In this document: positions 1 to 7,480 of the stretch, in pieces
Layout of the letters: each line of letters opens with the position of its first letter
How positions within the stretch are numbered: position 1 is the stretch's first letter
Assembly (NCBI GenBank): GCA_002499585.1
Contig: DAMH01000016.1
Span: 1 to 12,597 of the forward strand
Direction: 5' to 3'
DNA: 12,597 nucleotides
From: Euryarchaeota archaeon UBA552
GTDB taxonomy: Archaea > Thermoplasmatota > Poseidoniia > Poseidoniales > Thalassarchaeaceae
Made by a program: the position numbers and the translations under genes
Notes under the pieces: model-generated
Database searches by the model: none
Told to the model about the DNA's origin: nothing
What the model saw: only the letters and a program-made list of their open reading frames with translations

Positions 1-489
1 AGGGCATGTTCAGAAAAACAAATACCTGTGATTGCGGATGGCGGTATAAAGTTCAGCGGAGATATAGCCAAGGCAATAGCTGCAGGTGCTAATTCTGTTA
101 TGATCGGCTCATTGCTCGCGGGAACTAACGAGGCACCCGGTGAGACGATCCTCTACCAAGGCAGGTCGTACAAGGTTTACAGAGGGATGGGCTCTGTTGG
201 AGCGATGACAGATGGAGCTCACGACAGGTATTTTCAGTCAGAGCAAGGAGACACGCAAAAATATGTCCCAGAAGGTATCGAAGGGCGTGTCCCTGCCCGA
301 GGGCCAGTGGATGACGTTCTGTATCAGTTACTCGGTGGGCTAAGGTCTGCCATGGGTTACACCGGAAATGGCACCATTGAATCAATGCGGAAAAACTGCT
401 CTTTTGTCAAAATCACAAATGCAGGTCTGTCAGAATCACATGTGCACGATGTGGAGATAACAAGAGAGGCCCCAAATTACAGAAGATGA
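1..489 (+). CDS. guaB: IMP dehydrogenase, C-terminal part (5'-truncated by window edge)
   Basis: This is the last 162 residues of inosine-5'-monophosphate dehydrogenase, which oxidises IMP to XMP with NAD+ as the committed step of guanine nucleotide synthesis in the cytoplasm. The reading frame is open from base 1, so the gene starts outside the window; the catalytic Cys loop and any CBS domains lie upstream. Visible family landmarks, numbered from the first codon, are IADGG (11-15) with the following FSGD phosphate-binding stretch, GSLLAGTNEAPGE, YRGMGS (61-65), the Arg-Tyr dyad of the mobile flap in DRYFQ (R76, Y77), and PEGIEGRVP with Glu at the position where eukaryotic enzymes have Gln. 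The C-terminal MGYTGNGTI stretch is also typical. The stop is TGA at 487-489. The msrA start follows 56 nt later on the same strand. The family assignment is secure. Confidence 0.96.
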   Translation, partial: RACSEKQIPVIADGGIKFSGDIAKAIAAGANSVMIGSLLAGTNEAPGETILYQGRSYKVYRGMGSVGAMTDGAHDRYFQSEQGDTQKYVPEGIEGRVPARGPVDDVLYQLLGGLRSAMGYTGNGTIESMRKNCSFVKITNAGLSESHVHDVEITREAPNYRR

Positions 490-545
490 AATCAAATCAT
501 CACTGCATTACGCAGATTCATACGAAGGCTCAACGTCGGGGGAAC

Positions 546-1067
546 ATGGAAGAGATAGTACTCGGCGGAGGGTGCTTCTGGTGCATAGAGGGGGGATTAG
601 CAGACCTCAGCGGAACTATAGAAGTGACTCCCGGATATTCAGGCGGTCACGTCGCAAACCCAACCTATCAGCAAGTATGTGGAAAGAAGACCGGGCATGC
701 AGAAGTCGTGAAGGTGAAGTACAATCCTGATGTAATATCACTCGATTCCCTATTGGAGGTGTTCTTCACATTGCATGATCCCACTCAAATTGATAGACAA
801 GGCAATGATGTGGGGCCACACTACAGAACATGTATATTTTACAACACGACTGAACAAGGAGACATCGCACGTAACAAAATCGATTCAATCAGGGGCGATT
901 ACGACAAAGCAATTGCGACAACCGTTGAACGCCTTGAAAAGTTCTGGCCTGCTGAGATCTATCATCATGATTACTTTCAAAAAAACCCAAATCAGCCATA
1001 CTGCTCGTTCGTTGTCGCACCAAAGATCGCCAAGGCAAAAAACATGTTTTCAGAGTTGTATGAATAG
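546..1067 (+). CDS. msrA: Peptide-methionine (S)-S-oxide reductase MsrA
   Basis: MsrA reduces methionine-S-sulfoxide in proteins and free methionine, repairing oxidative damage in the cytoplasm with electrons usually drawn from thioredoxin. From the ATG at 546 the protein is 173 residues, normal for a compact MsrA. It has the catalytic signature GCFWCIE with nucleophile C10 and a second Cys at C13, then GYSGG (30-34), TGHAEVV, the block around HDPTQIDRQGNDVGPHYR (77-94), YHHDYF (139-144) and a C-terminal PYC (C153), with C45 a further possible resolving residue. An in-frame ATG at 486 would overlap the guaB stop as ATGA and add 20 residues (His/Gln-rich, no family similarity). I prefer 546 because MsrA proteins normally begin a few residues before GCFW. 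The AlkB gene starts 33 nt after the stop on the same strand, so one transcript for guaB-msrA-alkB is possible. Confidence 0.95.
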   Translation: MEEIVLGGGCFWCIEGGLADLSGTIEVTPGYSGGHVANPTYQQVCGKKTGHAEVVKVKYNPDVISLDSLLEVFFTLHDPTQIDRQGNDVGPHYRTCIFYNTTEQGDIARNKIDSIRGDYDKAIATTVERLEKFWPAEIYHHDYFQKNPNQPYCSFVVAPKIAKAKNMFSELYE

Positions 1068-1100
1068 ACAAATCTCAAGCACACCTTTTTGTCTGATACC

Positions 1101-2150
1101 ATGAACCCATTGCACATGGACACCGCCACTGACCAGCTGACACCGGAACCTTGGGGGTTCCACCTCTTGGGTCTAATCAGCCCAACGTTGGTTATTGCAG
1201 GCAACATAATGGGGGGGTTCTACACCCTTCTCGGAGTGATTTTCATCTGGGTAATCGGCCCTATCCTTGATATCATAATGGGCAAATCAAAAGTCGCAAG
1301 GCCGCCCAGGGACTCAGGGAAACCTTTCATCTTACTTCTCTGGGCCCACGGAATCGTCCATTTCATCATGATGGGCACATTTTTCTGGTTCGCCGCGAAT
1401 GAAGGTTATACTCCATATCTCATCGCAGCTGCACTTTCAACCGGATTGGCTGCTGCTGCATCTGCAATCGTAACCGCACACGAGCTCGGTCATCAGAAAC
1501 ATGGAAGTCCTGGATGGAGACTTGCCCGCATGCTACTGTACAGCATCAACTACCCGCACTTCACCACTGAACACAACTACAATCATCACAAAAACGTCGC
1601 GACAGATGACGACCCAGCGAGCGCTAGACTTGACGAGGGCCTCTGGGTCTTTTGGGCGAGAACGATTCCCGGACAATTCATGTCCTCAGTCAGAATACAC
1701 GAGAAGAAAGGGAGGACGGGATTATCCAACCCCTCATACAGAGGCCTAATCATCCAGATAATCCTGATTTCGGCGCTGTTGACCCTCAATTATGCTGGCC
1801 AGGAATGGGCCGGCCCGATGGCTCTGGGCTGGATCATACTATCAGCAATCGCCATACTCACACTTGAGTACGTGAATTACATCAGGCATTGGGGCCTAAG
1901 GCGCGAGAGTAGCGACAAGAGGTTCCAGTCAGGTCATGCTTGGAATACGGAAGCAAGATGGTCCCGATGGAGTTTGTTGGAACTCACCAGACACAGCGAT
2001 CACCACTTACACGGATCTGTACCTTTTTGGAAGTTGAGGCCATATCCTGATGCACCTACACTTCCGTCAGGATACTATGCTTGTTGGTGGCCTTGCCTGG
2101 TCCCTCCGATATGGAGGCGGATGATGTCAGGCAGAGCACCCGGCATATGA
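1101..2150 (+). CDS. alkB: AlkB-family membrane diiron alkane 1-monooxygenase, divergent
   Basis: This is an integral-membrane non-haem diiron hydroxylase of the AlkB/XylM group, which inserts oxygen at the terminal carbon of alkanes using electrons from rubredoxin. From the ATG at 1101 it is 349 residues; a TTG at 1089 would add four. All histidine boxes are present: HELGHQKH (127-134), EHNYNHH (157-163), NYIRHWG (259-265) and LTRHSDHH (295-302), giving the nine histidines expected as iron ligands. PASAR after box 2 and APTLPSGY plus VPPIW near the C terminus match AlkB rather than fatty acid desaturases. Roughly six hydrophobic segments occur (about 22-60 as two, 76-100, 105-126, 216-232, 238-258). 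Oddities are Glu-to-Arg and Tyr-to-Trp in the usual NYIEHYG, Asn for Gly in EHNxGHH, and Gln after HELGH. No fused or adjacent rubredoxin is seen. The family is firm; the substrate (alkane chain length or another hydrocarbon) is not determinable. Confidence 0.92.
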   Translation: MNPLHMDTATDQLTPEPWGFHLLGLISPTLVIAGNIMGGFYTLLGVIFIWVIGPILDIIMGKSKVARPPRDSGKPFILLLWAHGIVHFIMMGTFFWFAANEGYTPYLIAAALSTGLAAAASAIVTAHELGHQKHGSPGWRLARMLLYSINYPHFTTEHNYNHHKNVATDDDPASARLDEGLWVFWARTIPGQFMSSVRIHEKKGRTGLSNPSYRGLIIQIILISALLTLNYAGQEWAGPMALGWIILSAIAILTLEYVNYIRHWGLRRESSDKRFQSGHAWNTEARWSRWSLLELTRHSDHHLHGSVPFWKLRPYPDAPTLPSGYYACWWPCLVPPIWRRMMSGRAPGI

Positions 2151-2271
2151 TCAATCGCGCCTGATTCCAGAATCGGTACTGACTAAAAACGTTCTAAAAC
2201 GACCATCAAGCGTGTGTTAGGCTGACACGATGGCATGGTGTTTTTGAATAGGTCCACATCAGGACGAAACA
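2151..2271 (+). promoter_or_regulatory. Intergenic region with candidate TATA box for the surface-protein gene
   Basis: This 121-bp gap separates alkB from the surface-protein gene. A T/A-rich element at 2241-2250 (tttttgaata) ends 21 nt before the ATG at 2272, which is the distance expected for an archaeal TATA box driving a leaderless or nearly leaderless mRNA. A second A-rich patch lies at about 2182-2199. No strong Shine-Dalgarno sequence precedes the ATG. The T-run at 2240-2245 could equally act as a terminator for the upstream genes. The assignment rests on position and composition only. Confidence 0.35.
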
Positions 2272-5200
2272 ATGTCTGGCAGGGCTAGCAGGGGCTTTGT
2301 GCTCGCGGTGACCATAACTTTCCTAGTTTTGACATCGTATTACGAACCAATCGATTATGATGAAAGCCCGACTAAACTCAAAACCCACAGCGAATCAGGG
2401 ATTGAGACAAACTTCCCCCATCCTGTCATTGGGGTGGTTGGAAGTCAAATACAGACGCTCTCCTTTAGCGCTGTTCAAGCTTTTGGCAGTGAAGCAAATG
2501 GGGACTGCACACCCCCCATAATCTGCCCTGAGGCGGAGCCTCCAATAAAAGCACAGAGTCTATCAAGTTCCACTTCTATCCTTGGCGCAAATCACGAAGC
2601 AGTCGCAATGGATGGTATCCTGTATTTCGATGCCAATAACCCAGAATCTCAGCTCCACAGTTTTGACCCAACGTCAAACACAATCCACGAGATCACCTCA
2701 TTTTCCTCCTCAGGTTCATACGGCGGACAAATTGGGAAATTTGGGGGCCTAGCAATACTCGATCATGTTGTATATTTCGATGCATCAACCTCATCCTCAG
2801 GTAGCGAACTTTGGGGCTACAGTCCCGCAAATGACACATATTGGATGACAGAGGAAATAAGGCCGGGAGTAAGTGGGAGTAATCCCGGCAGCACAACCGG
2901 TTTAGTTTCGCTAGCAGGGAAACTTTGGTTCAACGCAGATGATGGTAGCCACGGTAACGAGATGTGGACCTACAATCCATCTACGGGGACATCAGAATTA
3001 GTCTTTGACATCAATCAGGGACCATCAAGCTCATCGTTGGGGATTTTTTCTGGATTATATCCCGTTCTTGACAGATGGTTGTTCTTCGATGCGAGTGACG
3101 GGAATAACGGCAACGAACCCTGGGTCTATGACAGCCTGACTGGATCGCTGTCGCCTCTCGGAGATTTGAATTCTGGAGGCGCTCCGAGCCTTCCAGGATT
3201 CACGCTTGGGTTCCATGCCACCAACTCGACGATCATTTTCGATGCCAATGACGGCATTTCCGGAACAGAACTATGGGGGGTTGACCTGAATTCTCTCGAA
3301 TCTGGTGCGGTGCAGCTGTGCGATATATGGAGCGGTTCTGGTAGCGGTCAACCAAGCTCAAGCTCTGGCCAAGTGGCAATTATCGGCGGTAGCGCTTATT
3401 TTTCTGCTAAGGACCAATCATATGGATCCGAGCTGTGGTCCTACAGTCCCGAAACAGCGTCATGTAACCGCCATACTGATATCAGGCAAGGATCAAGTGG
3501 GAGCAACCCAGGATTTACTTCCGGCGGTATCCACAACTTCGGGACTGTCGCAGGATTCTCGGCCAATGATGGCACGACCGGGAATGAGCTTTGGCTTTAC
3601 TCGCCGGAGAACGAAACTGCGTGGCTGACAGGGGATCTCAGTGTTGGTTCAATATCCTCTTACCCGGGCCAACATAGCGGTTTCAGCTTGAGTGATGAGG
3701 GAATCGTTTACTTCACTGCATCATCAACCGGCTTTGGATACGAGCCTCATACGCTGAATCTCGAAAATTTTTCCATTAGCCTTCTTTCTGATGTTAGGGC
3801 AGGATCAAAGTCCAGTGATGCTGGTAGAAACTCGGGCTATGTTTTCCTGGATAGAAACTTGTATTTCGATGCCAACGATGGTACCGGAAGCGACCTGTGG
3901 GTGGTGAAAAATGCCACGAATAACTCGGCTGTTTCGTGGACTGTGCATCCACAATTACCATTTGGACTGGAGATCTCATCCGTGGATGGGACAATCAGCG
4001 GCACTCCAACCCAGAGTAGCCCGATGACAACCTATATCGTAACAGCAACGAACTCTACTGGCAGCAGTATGACAGTTGAAATCCAATTGAACGTACTTTC
4101 TGATTATGATCAAGACGGCCTTCCGGACTGGGTGCCGGAAAGCATCGCAGAACACACTGATTTGATTTCAGATCAAGATGACGACAATGACGGCCTGGAC
4201 GATTTAAGCGAGGCTTCAGTGGGAACTTCTTCGTATGATCCTGACACGGACGATGACGGCTTCTGCGATGGCCTAAATTCATTACACGGGGTGTGCACAC
4301 ACGGCCCAGATCCTGAACCTCTGAATCCTCAAATCCCAGTTGATACTGATGGAGACGGCCTAGCCGACAATGACTTTGATGGGTTGGGTCCAGCTGTCGC
4401 TGACGAGGATGACGATAATGATGGATATCCTGACACAGAAGATGACTTTCCCTTGGATCCATCAGACTGGTTAGACACCGATGGGGACACAGTTGGAGAC
4501 CTGTCAGACACTGATGACGACAACGACGGGGTACTGGACACAGATGAAAACTCGGCCGGGACCGACACAACACTTGTTGATACCGACGGTGACGGGATTT
4601 GCGATGGTCCATACCAACGTCAGGCTTGTGACACGGGACCAGACCCCTATCCACTTGATGCCAATCTTCCAAGGGACACAGATGGAGATGGGCTGTGGGA
4701 TGACCTACCAGAAGATGCAGCAGAGATATTCATTGAGGATCAGGATGATGACGGCGATGGGCTGAGCGACGAAGTAGAAACAGGGACTGGCGTTTTCATA
4801 TCACAGTCGGATCGGGGCACATACGCCCTGAATCCCGACTCAGACGGAGACGGATTTTGTGATGGTAGCAATGAGGTCCCAGGGGTTTGCTCAAGGGGAG
4901 AAGATCCTGAACCATTCAATCCCAATGTTCCGATGGACAGAGACAATGACCAGTTGGCAGATCAGGTTGATCCTCAGTGGACAGCGTTCTACGGGGATGA
5001 GGACTCCGATGACGATGGTGACGGGTATTCTGACAGCATGGAGTACAAATGCGACTCATCAGCCCTAAACCCAAATGACACTCCGGACGATATAGACGGA
5101 GATTACATCTGTGATGACGAGGACCCTGACATGGACGGAGACGGAGTTTTCAATGATGAAGACAAATTCCCCGAGGACCCTGTGGACTGGAGCGATTTTG

Positions 5201-5820
5201 ACAATGACGGAGTCGGTGACAATGCTGACTTAGATTCCGATGGCGATGGGCTAACCAACATCATCGAGCATCCAGATTGCATCCTTTCGTTGGACTGCGA
5301 TTTTGATGGTACCTCCGACGCCTCAGATCCATTCCCCACCGATCCAAATGAGAACTCAGATGTGGATGGCGATGGCATAGGGGACAACATGGATCCAGAC
5401 GCCGACGGAGATGGAGTCTGCGATGGGAGTCTGGCTACCCCAGGTATATGCTCCTCCGGACCAGATGCATTCCCGTTAGATCCTGCGGCATATCTTGACA
5501 CAGACGGAGACGGGTTGACAGACTCTCTAGTCGACGGAATAGCATCATCACTTGTCATCGATTTGGATGATGATGGCGATGGTTGGACAGACTTGGATGA
5601 AATAAGGTGCCGGTCCGATCCGCTGGATTTCAATGACGTACCAAGCGATGTTGATAACAACAAAGAGTGCGAGGCCGTAGCTGCTAGGGTGAGTGAGACA
5701 TTCGCAGTTTTCGGCGCATTTATCGCACTTTTACTTGTAGTGGGTCTTTTCATGGCCCCGCTCATCAGAGATCAAGTCAGAAAAAGAAATAGAAACATCA
5801 AAGATGATAACCAAGATTAA
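2272..5820 (+). CDS. Giant surface protein: ELW-type repeats, Ig-like module, thrombospondin-3 Ca-binding region, C-terminal TM anchor
   Basis: This 1182-residue exported protein is probably an adhesin or cell-surface stalk protein; its ligand is unknown. Residues 1-22 are a signal sequence (basic start, hydrophobic FVLAVTITFLVL). Residues about 110-545 hold nine repeats spaced 50-54 residues, each built around YFDANDG-x-x-G-x-ELW-x-YSP, like the ELWxxDGT repeat family and probably a beta-propeller-like fold. Residues about 553-608 look like a putative Ig (He_PIG-type) module, with LPFGLEISSVDGTISGTP as its signature. Residues about 610-1130 are Asp-rich thrombospondin type 3 repeats of the DTDGDGLxD type, expected to bind many Ca2+ ions. 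Residues 1143-1164 are a transmembrane helix followed by a basic tail (RDQVRKRNRN). All 18 cysteines fall in close or plausible pairs, consistent with disulfides outside the cell. Very acidic TM-anchored proteins of this build are common in marine Thermoplasmatota. The WD40 gene follows after 23 nt. Confidence 0.9.
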   Translation: MSGRASRGFVLAVTITFLVLTSYYEPIDYDESPTKLKTHSESGIETNFPHPVIGVVGSQIQTLSFSAVQAFGSEANGDCTPPIICPEAEPPIKAQSLSSSTSILGANHEAVAMDGILYFDANNPESQLHSFDPTSNTIHEITSFSSSGSYGGQIGKFGGLAILDHVVYFDASTSSSGSELWGYSPANDTYWMTEEIRPGVSGSNPGSTTGLVSLAGKLWFNADDGSHGNEMWTYNPSTGTSELVFDINQGPSSSSLGIFSGLYPVLDRWLFFDASDGNNGNEPWVYDSLTGSLSPLGDLNSGGAPSLPGFTLGFHATNSTIIFDANDGISGTELWGVDLNSLESGAVQLCDIWSGSGSGQPSSSSGQVAIIGGSAYFSAKDQSYGSELWSYSPETASCNRHTDIRQGSSGSNPGFTSGGIHNFGTVAGFSANDGTTGNELWLYSPENETAWLTGDLSVGSISSYPGQHSGFSLSDEGIVYFTASSTGFGYEPHTLNLENFSISLLSDVRAGSKSSDAGRNSGYVFLDRNLYFDANDGTGSDLWVVKNATNNSAVSWTVHPQLPFGLEISSVDGTISGTPTQSSPMTTYIVTATNSTGSSMTVEIQLNVLSDYDQDGLPDWVPESIAEHTDLISDQDDDNDGLDDLSEASVGTSSYDPDTDDDGFCDGLNSLHGVCTHGPDPEPLNPQIPVDTDGDGLADNDFDGLGPAVADEDDDNDGYPDTEDDFPLDPSDWLDTDGDTVGDLSDTDDDNDGVLDTDENSAGTDTTLVDTDGDGICDGPYQRQACDTGPDPYPLDANLPRDTDGDGLWDDLPEDAAEIFIEDQDDDGDGLSDEVETGTGVFISQSDRGTYALNPDSDGDGFCDGSNEVPGVCSRGEDPEPFNPNVPMDRDNDQLADQVDPQWTAFYGDEDSDDDGDGYSDSMEYKCDSSALNPNDTPDDIDGDYICDDEDPDMDGDGVFNDEDKFPEDPVDWSDFDNDGVGDNADLDSDGDGLTNIIEHPDCILSLDCDFDGTSDASDPFPTDPNENSDVDGDGIGDNMDPDADGDGVCDGSLATPGICSSGPDAFPLDPAAYLDTDGDGLTDSLVDGIASSLVIDLDDDGDGWTDLDEIRCRSDPLDFNDVPSDVDNNKECEAVAARVSETFAVFGAFIALLLVVGLFMAPLIRDQVRKRNRNIKDDNQD

Positions 5821-5843
5821 CCCTCAATAACAAGCTGGTCTCC

Positions 5844-7040
5844 ATGACGAACGAGAATGACTTGGAAAGAAATACTGGGGATATCGAGAATCCATTTTCC
5901 GGTCTAAGCGGAGACATAAAAGAAAGGCTGGACAAGGAAAGAATCGAAAATGAAATCGGGGACCGGCAGATAGCCCTTGATTTCATCAGGATATTCAGGA
6001 TCAAGGAAAGACTCTCGATCCTAAAGGATCAAAGGGACAGCATAGAAGTCATGCTCAGTGGACCTCTTTTCACCAAAACCTTGCACAAGGATCCAGTAAC
6101 TTCTGTGGCCTTTATTTCTGAGTCAGCCTGTGCCTCAGTAGGTATGGATCAGAGGATACAGCTATGGCAACCCATGTCGGATGAAAATCCCATCAGGCTG
6201 GAACAGACTGCATACCAGGGGTATCTCACCACGGATGAAGAAAAAACCATTCTAGCCTGTGGCTCTCTCGACAAAACAGTCCAAATATGGGAGATTCCCA
6301 GCGGAAAATACCTCAAAACACTAGACCTTGGCGGTTTCGGTGTCACCAGCCTAGCACTCGATCCAAGCACGGGGACGATCGCCACAGGACTCTACAACGG
6401 GAACATCAGAATCTCAGATCTTGATACGCTGGAAACAAGAACCGAATTCCGAGCGCATGAAAACGCTGTGACGAGCATTGCATTCTCCTCGAGTGGGATA
6501 AACATGGTGAGTGGTGGTGTGGATGGCAGTGTCAACGTTTGGAGACCATCAACGGACTCCCACATCGCAGGAATAAATGAGTTCGACAGCCCAGTCACGT
6601 GCGTCAAGCTTCTCGGCGATGAGAGGTCGGTGATTATTGCGAGCCAAAGTAAACAAATCCAGAAGTGGGACTCACATCAGAGGGAGATCACGGGCACTTT
6701 CAGTGGCCACTCCGGTGAGGTGTATGCGGTCACCCTATCTCCCGATGGTATCCTCATGGCCAGCAGCTCCAAGGATAATACAATCCGGATTTGGGATGTA
6801 GAAAGCTGTGTGGAAAGGAAGACACTGAGGGGAAACCGAGGTAGAATCAATGACGTAAGATTTAGTTCAGACGGGGAGCATCTACTATCTGGCAACTCGG
6901 AAGGCGAGGTGTCTTATTGGGGTGTGCAGTTAGACGTCACTAAGAGGGTTTTAGACATCGTTGAGGAGATGCTTGTCGAAGGAGGGTTTAACGTGAGAAG
7001 AACCAGGAAACAAACCATCATCATATCTCTGATGGCTTGA
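5844..7040 (+). CDS. Seven-bladed WD40 repeat protein with N-terminal helical region
   Basis: This 398-residue protein has no signal peptide or TM segment and so is predicted to be cytoplasmic. Residues 1-72 are highly charged and helical (KERLDKERIENE, then IKERLSILKDQRD), possibly a short coiled coil. Residues about 77-360 contain seven WD40 units ending in LWQP (107), IWEI (148), ISDL (190), VWRP (232), KWDS (274), IWDV (316) and YWGV (358), with the classical GHSGEVYAVTLSPDG in the sixth. Seven blades make a closed propeller, a scaffold for protein-protein contacts. The C-terminal tail (361-398) is helical and then basic (NVRRTRKQT), ending in a short hydrophobic stretch. It starts 23 nt after the surface-protein stop, with no obvious promoter between, so co-transcription is likely. 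WD40 proteins are not enzymes by themselves, and its partner is unknown. Confidence 0.88.
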   Translation: MTNENDLERNTGDIENPFSGLSGDIKERLDKERIENEIGDRQIALDFIRIFRIKERLSILKDQRDSIEVMLSGPLFTKTLHKDPVTSVAFISESACASVGMDQRIQLWQPMSDENPIRLEQTAYQGYLTTDEEKTILACGSLDKTVQIWEIPSGKYLKTLDLGGFGVTSLALDPSTGTIATGLYNGNIRISDLDTLETRTEFRAHENAVTSIAFSSSGINMVSGGVDGSVNVWRPSTDSHIAGINEFDSPVTCVKLLGDERSVIIASQSKQIQKWDSHQREITGTFSGHSGEVYAVTLSPDGILMASSSKDNTIRIWDVESCVERKTLRGNRGRINDVRFSSDGEHLLSGNSEGEVSYWGVQLDVTKRVLDIVEEMLVEGGFNVRRTRKQTIIISLMA

Positions 7041-7045
7041 CTGAA

Positions 7046-7336
7046 TTAGAATTTCTTCTTAATTTTTGGGAGCCTGCTCTTTTTGTCTTTTGATGCTTTT
7101 CCCGTTTCATCCTCGTCAAAATCCGTATCCTCAATGCTTGAAGGCATCGAAAGATAGACAGTAATCAATTCCATTAGGTATGTAAGCAGGAAAACGGCAG
7201 CCATCTGCCAATATTCGTTCCAATCTAGTACAACATACGCAATCAATGTAGCAGCTGCAGGACGGATCCAGGACAAAGAAGATCGTAGAACGAATCCCGC
7301 CTTCTCCATAGATTGGGACCTCCTAGCCATGTGCAT
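7046..7336 (-). CDS. Small two-TM membrane protein with charged C-terminal tail, function unknown
   Basis: This 96-residue protein is read on the minus strand from an ATG at 7336-7334; a second in-frame ATG is two codons in. A basic N terminus (ARRSQSMEKAG) is followed by two hydrophobic segments at about 22-38 and 42-63, joined by a short DWNEYW turn. The tail runs acidic (IEDTDFDEDE) and then strongly basic (KDKKSRLPKIKKK). The positive N terminus and charged tail suggest both ends are cytoplasmic. Its stop lies 5 nt from the WD40 stop, tail to tail. It is divergent from the 80-residue two-TM gene at 7481, with 144 bp between. The size and layout recall small phage holins, but nothing in the sequence supports that role. 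I do not recognise a family. Confidence 0.7.
   Translation of the reverse strand: MHMARRSQSMEKAGFVLRSSLSWIRPAAATLIAYVVLDWNEYWQMAAVFLLTYLMELITVYLSMPSSIEDTDFDEDETGKASKDKKSRLPKIKKKF
7061..7092 (+). terminator. Candidate T-tract terminator for the surface protein-WD40 unit
   Basis: Three T-runs (7063-7067, 7080-7084 and 7088-7091) lie 23-51 nt downstream of the WD40 stop codon. Archaeal termination commonly uses such U-tracts without a hairpin, and no hairpin is seen here. The same bases encode the Lys-rich tail of the minus-strand gene, so they could be coding composition only. Confidence 0.3.
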
Positions 7337-7480
7337 CGCAAGGGCATCAGGTTCTTGATGTTCGCACCAAAATCATATCAAAAAAGATCTTATTATCAGG
7401 TCAGAATAACCGTGCCATTACCATATCTACCGTTCATCAGCGGCAGGTAATATATACATTGACAAACGGAGGGCCAAATA
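7337..7480. promoter_or_regulatory. Divergent intergenic promoter region with TATA-like box and Shine-Dalgarno
   Basis: This 144-bp region separates a minus-strand gene (7336) from a plus-strand gene (7481). The element at 7449-7457 (aatatatac) is a good TATA-like box in both orientations and sits about 28 nt before the plus-strand ATG. A purine-rich ggaggg at 7468-7473, 7 nt before the ATG at 7481, is a strong Shine-Dalgarno sequence. The two conflict: transcription from this TATA box would begin near 7478, downstream of the Shine-Dalgarno. An upstream start, or a role for the TATA box in the minus direction, would resolve this. For the minus gene, another AT-rich patch lies at 7374-7396. 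Confidence 0.4.

Noticed and set aside
4055..4672. Long minus-strand open frame (about 205 codons) opposite the TSP3 region
   Set aside because: It is a mirror of the repetitive GAY-GGN-GAY codons of the plus-strand Asp-rich repeats. The product is His/Arg/Pro low-complexity with no domain, and the plus-strand gene is unambiguous.
4230..5660. CRISPR-like or satellite DNA repeat array in the Asp-rich region
   Set aside because: The periodicity is at the protein level (Asp-x-Asp-Gly-Asp-Gly) with varied third positions and no unique spacers.
5103..5765. Minus-strand open frame of about 220 codons rich in Ser-Pro
   Set aside because: The SPSPS pattern is the reverse reading of Asp-Gly-Asp codons. 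No start signals and no family resemblance.
7046..7336. Holin or gene-transfer-agent component
   Set aside because: Small size and two TM segments alone are not specific; no lysin, terminase, portal or other phage gene is recognisable in the window.
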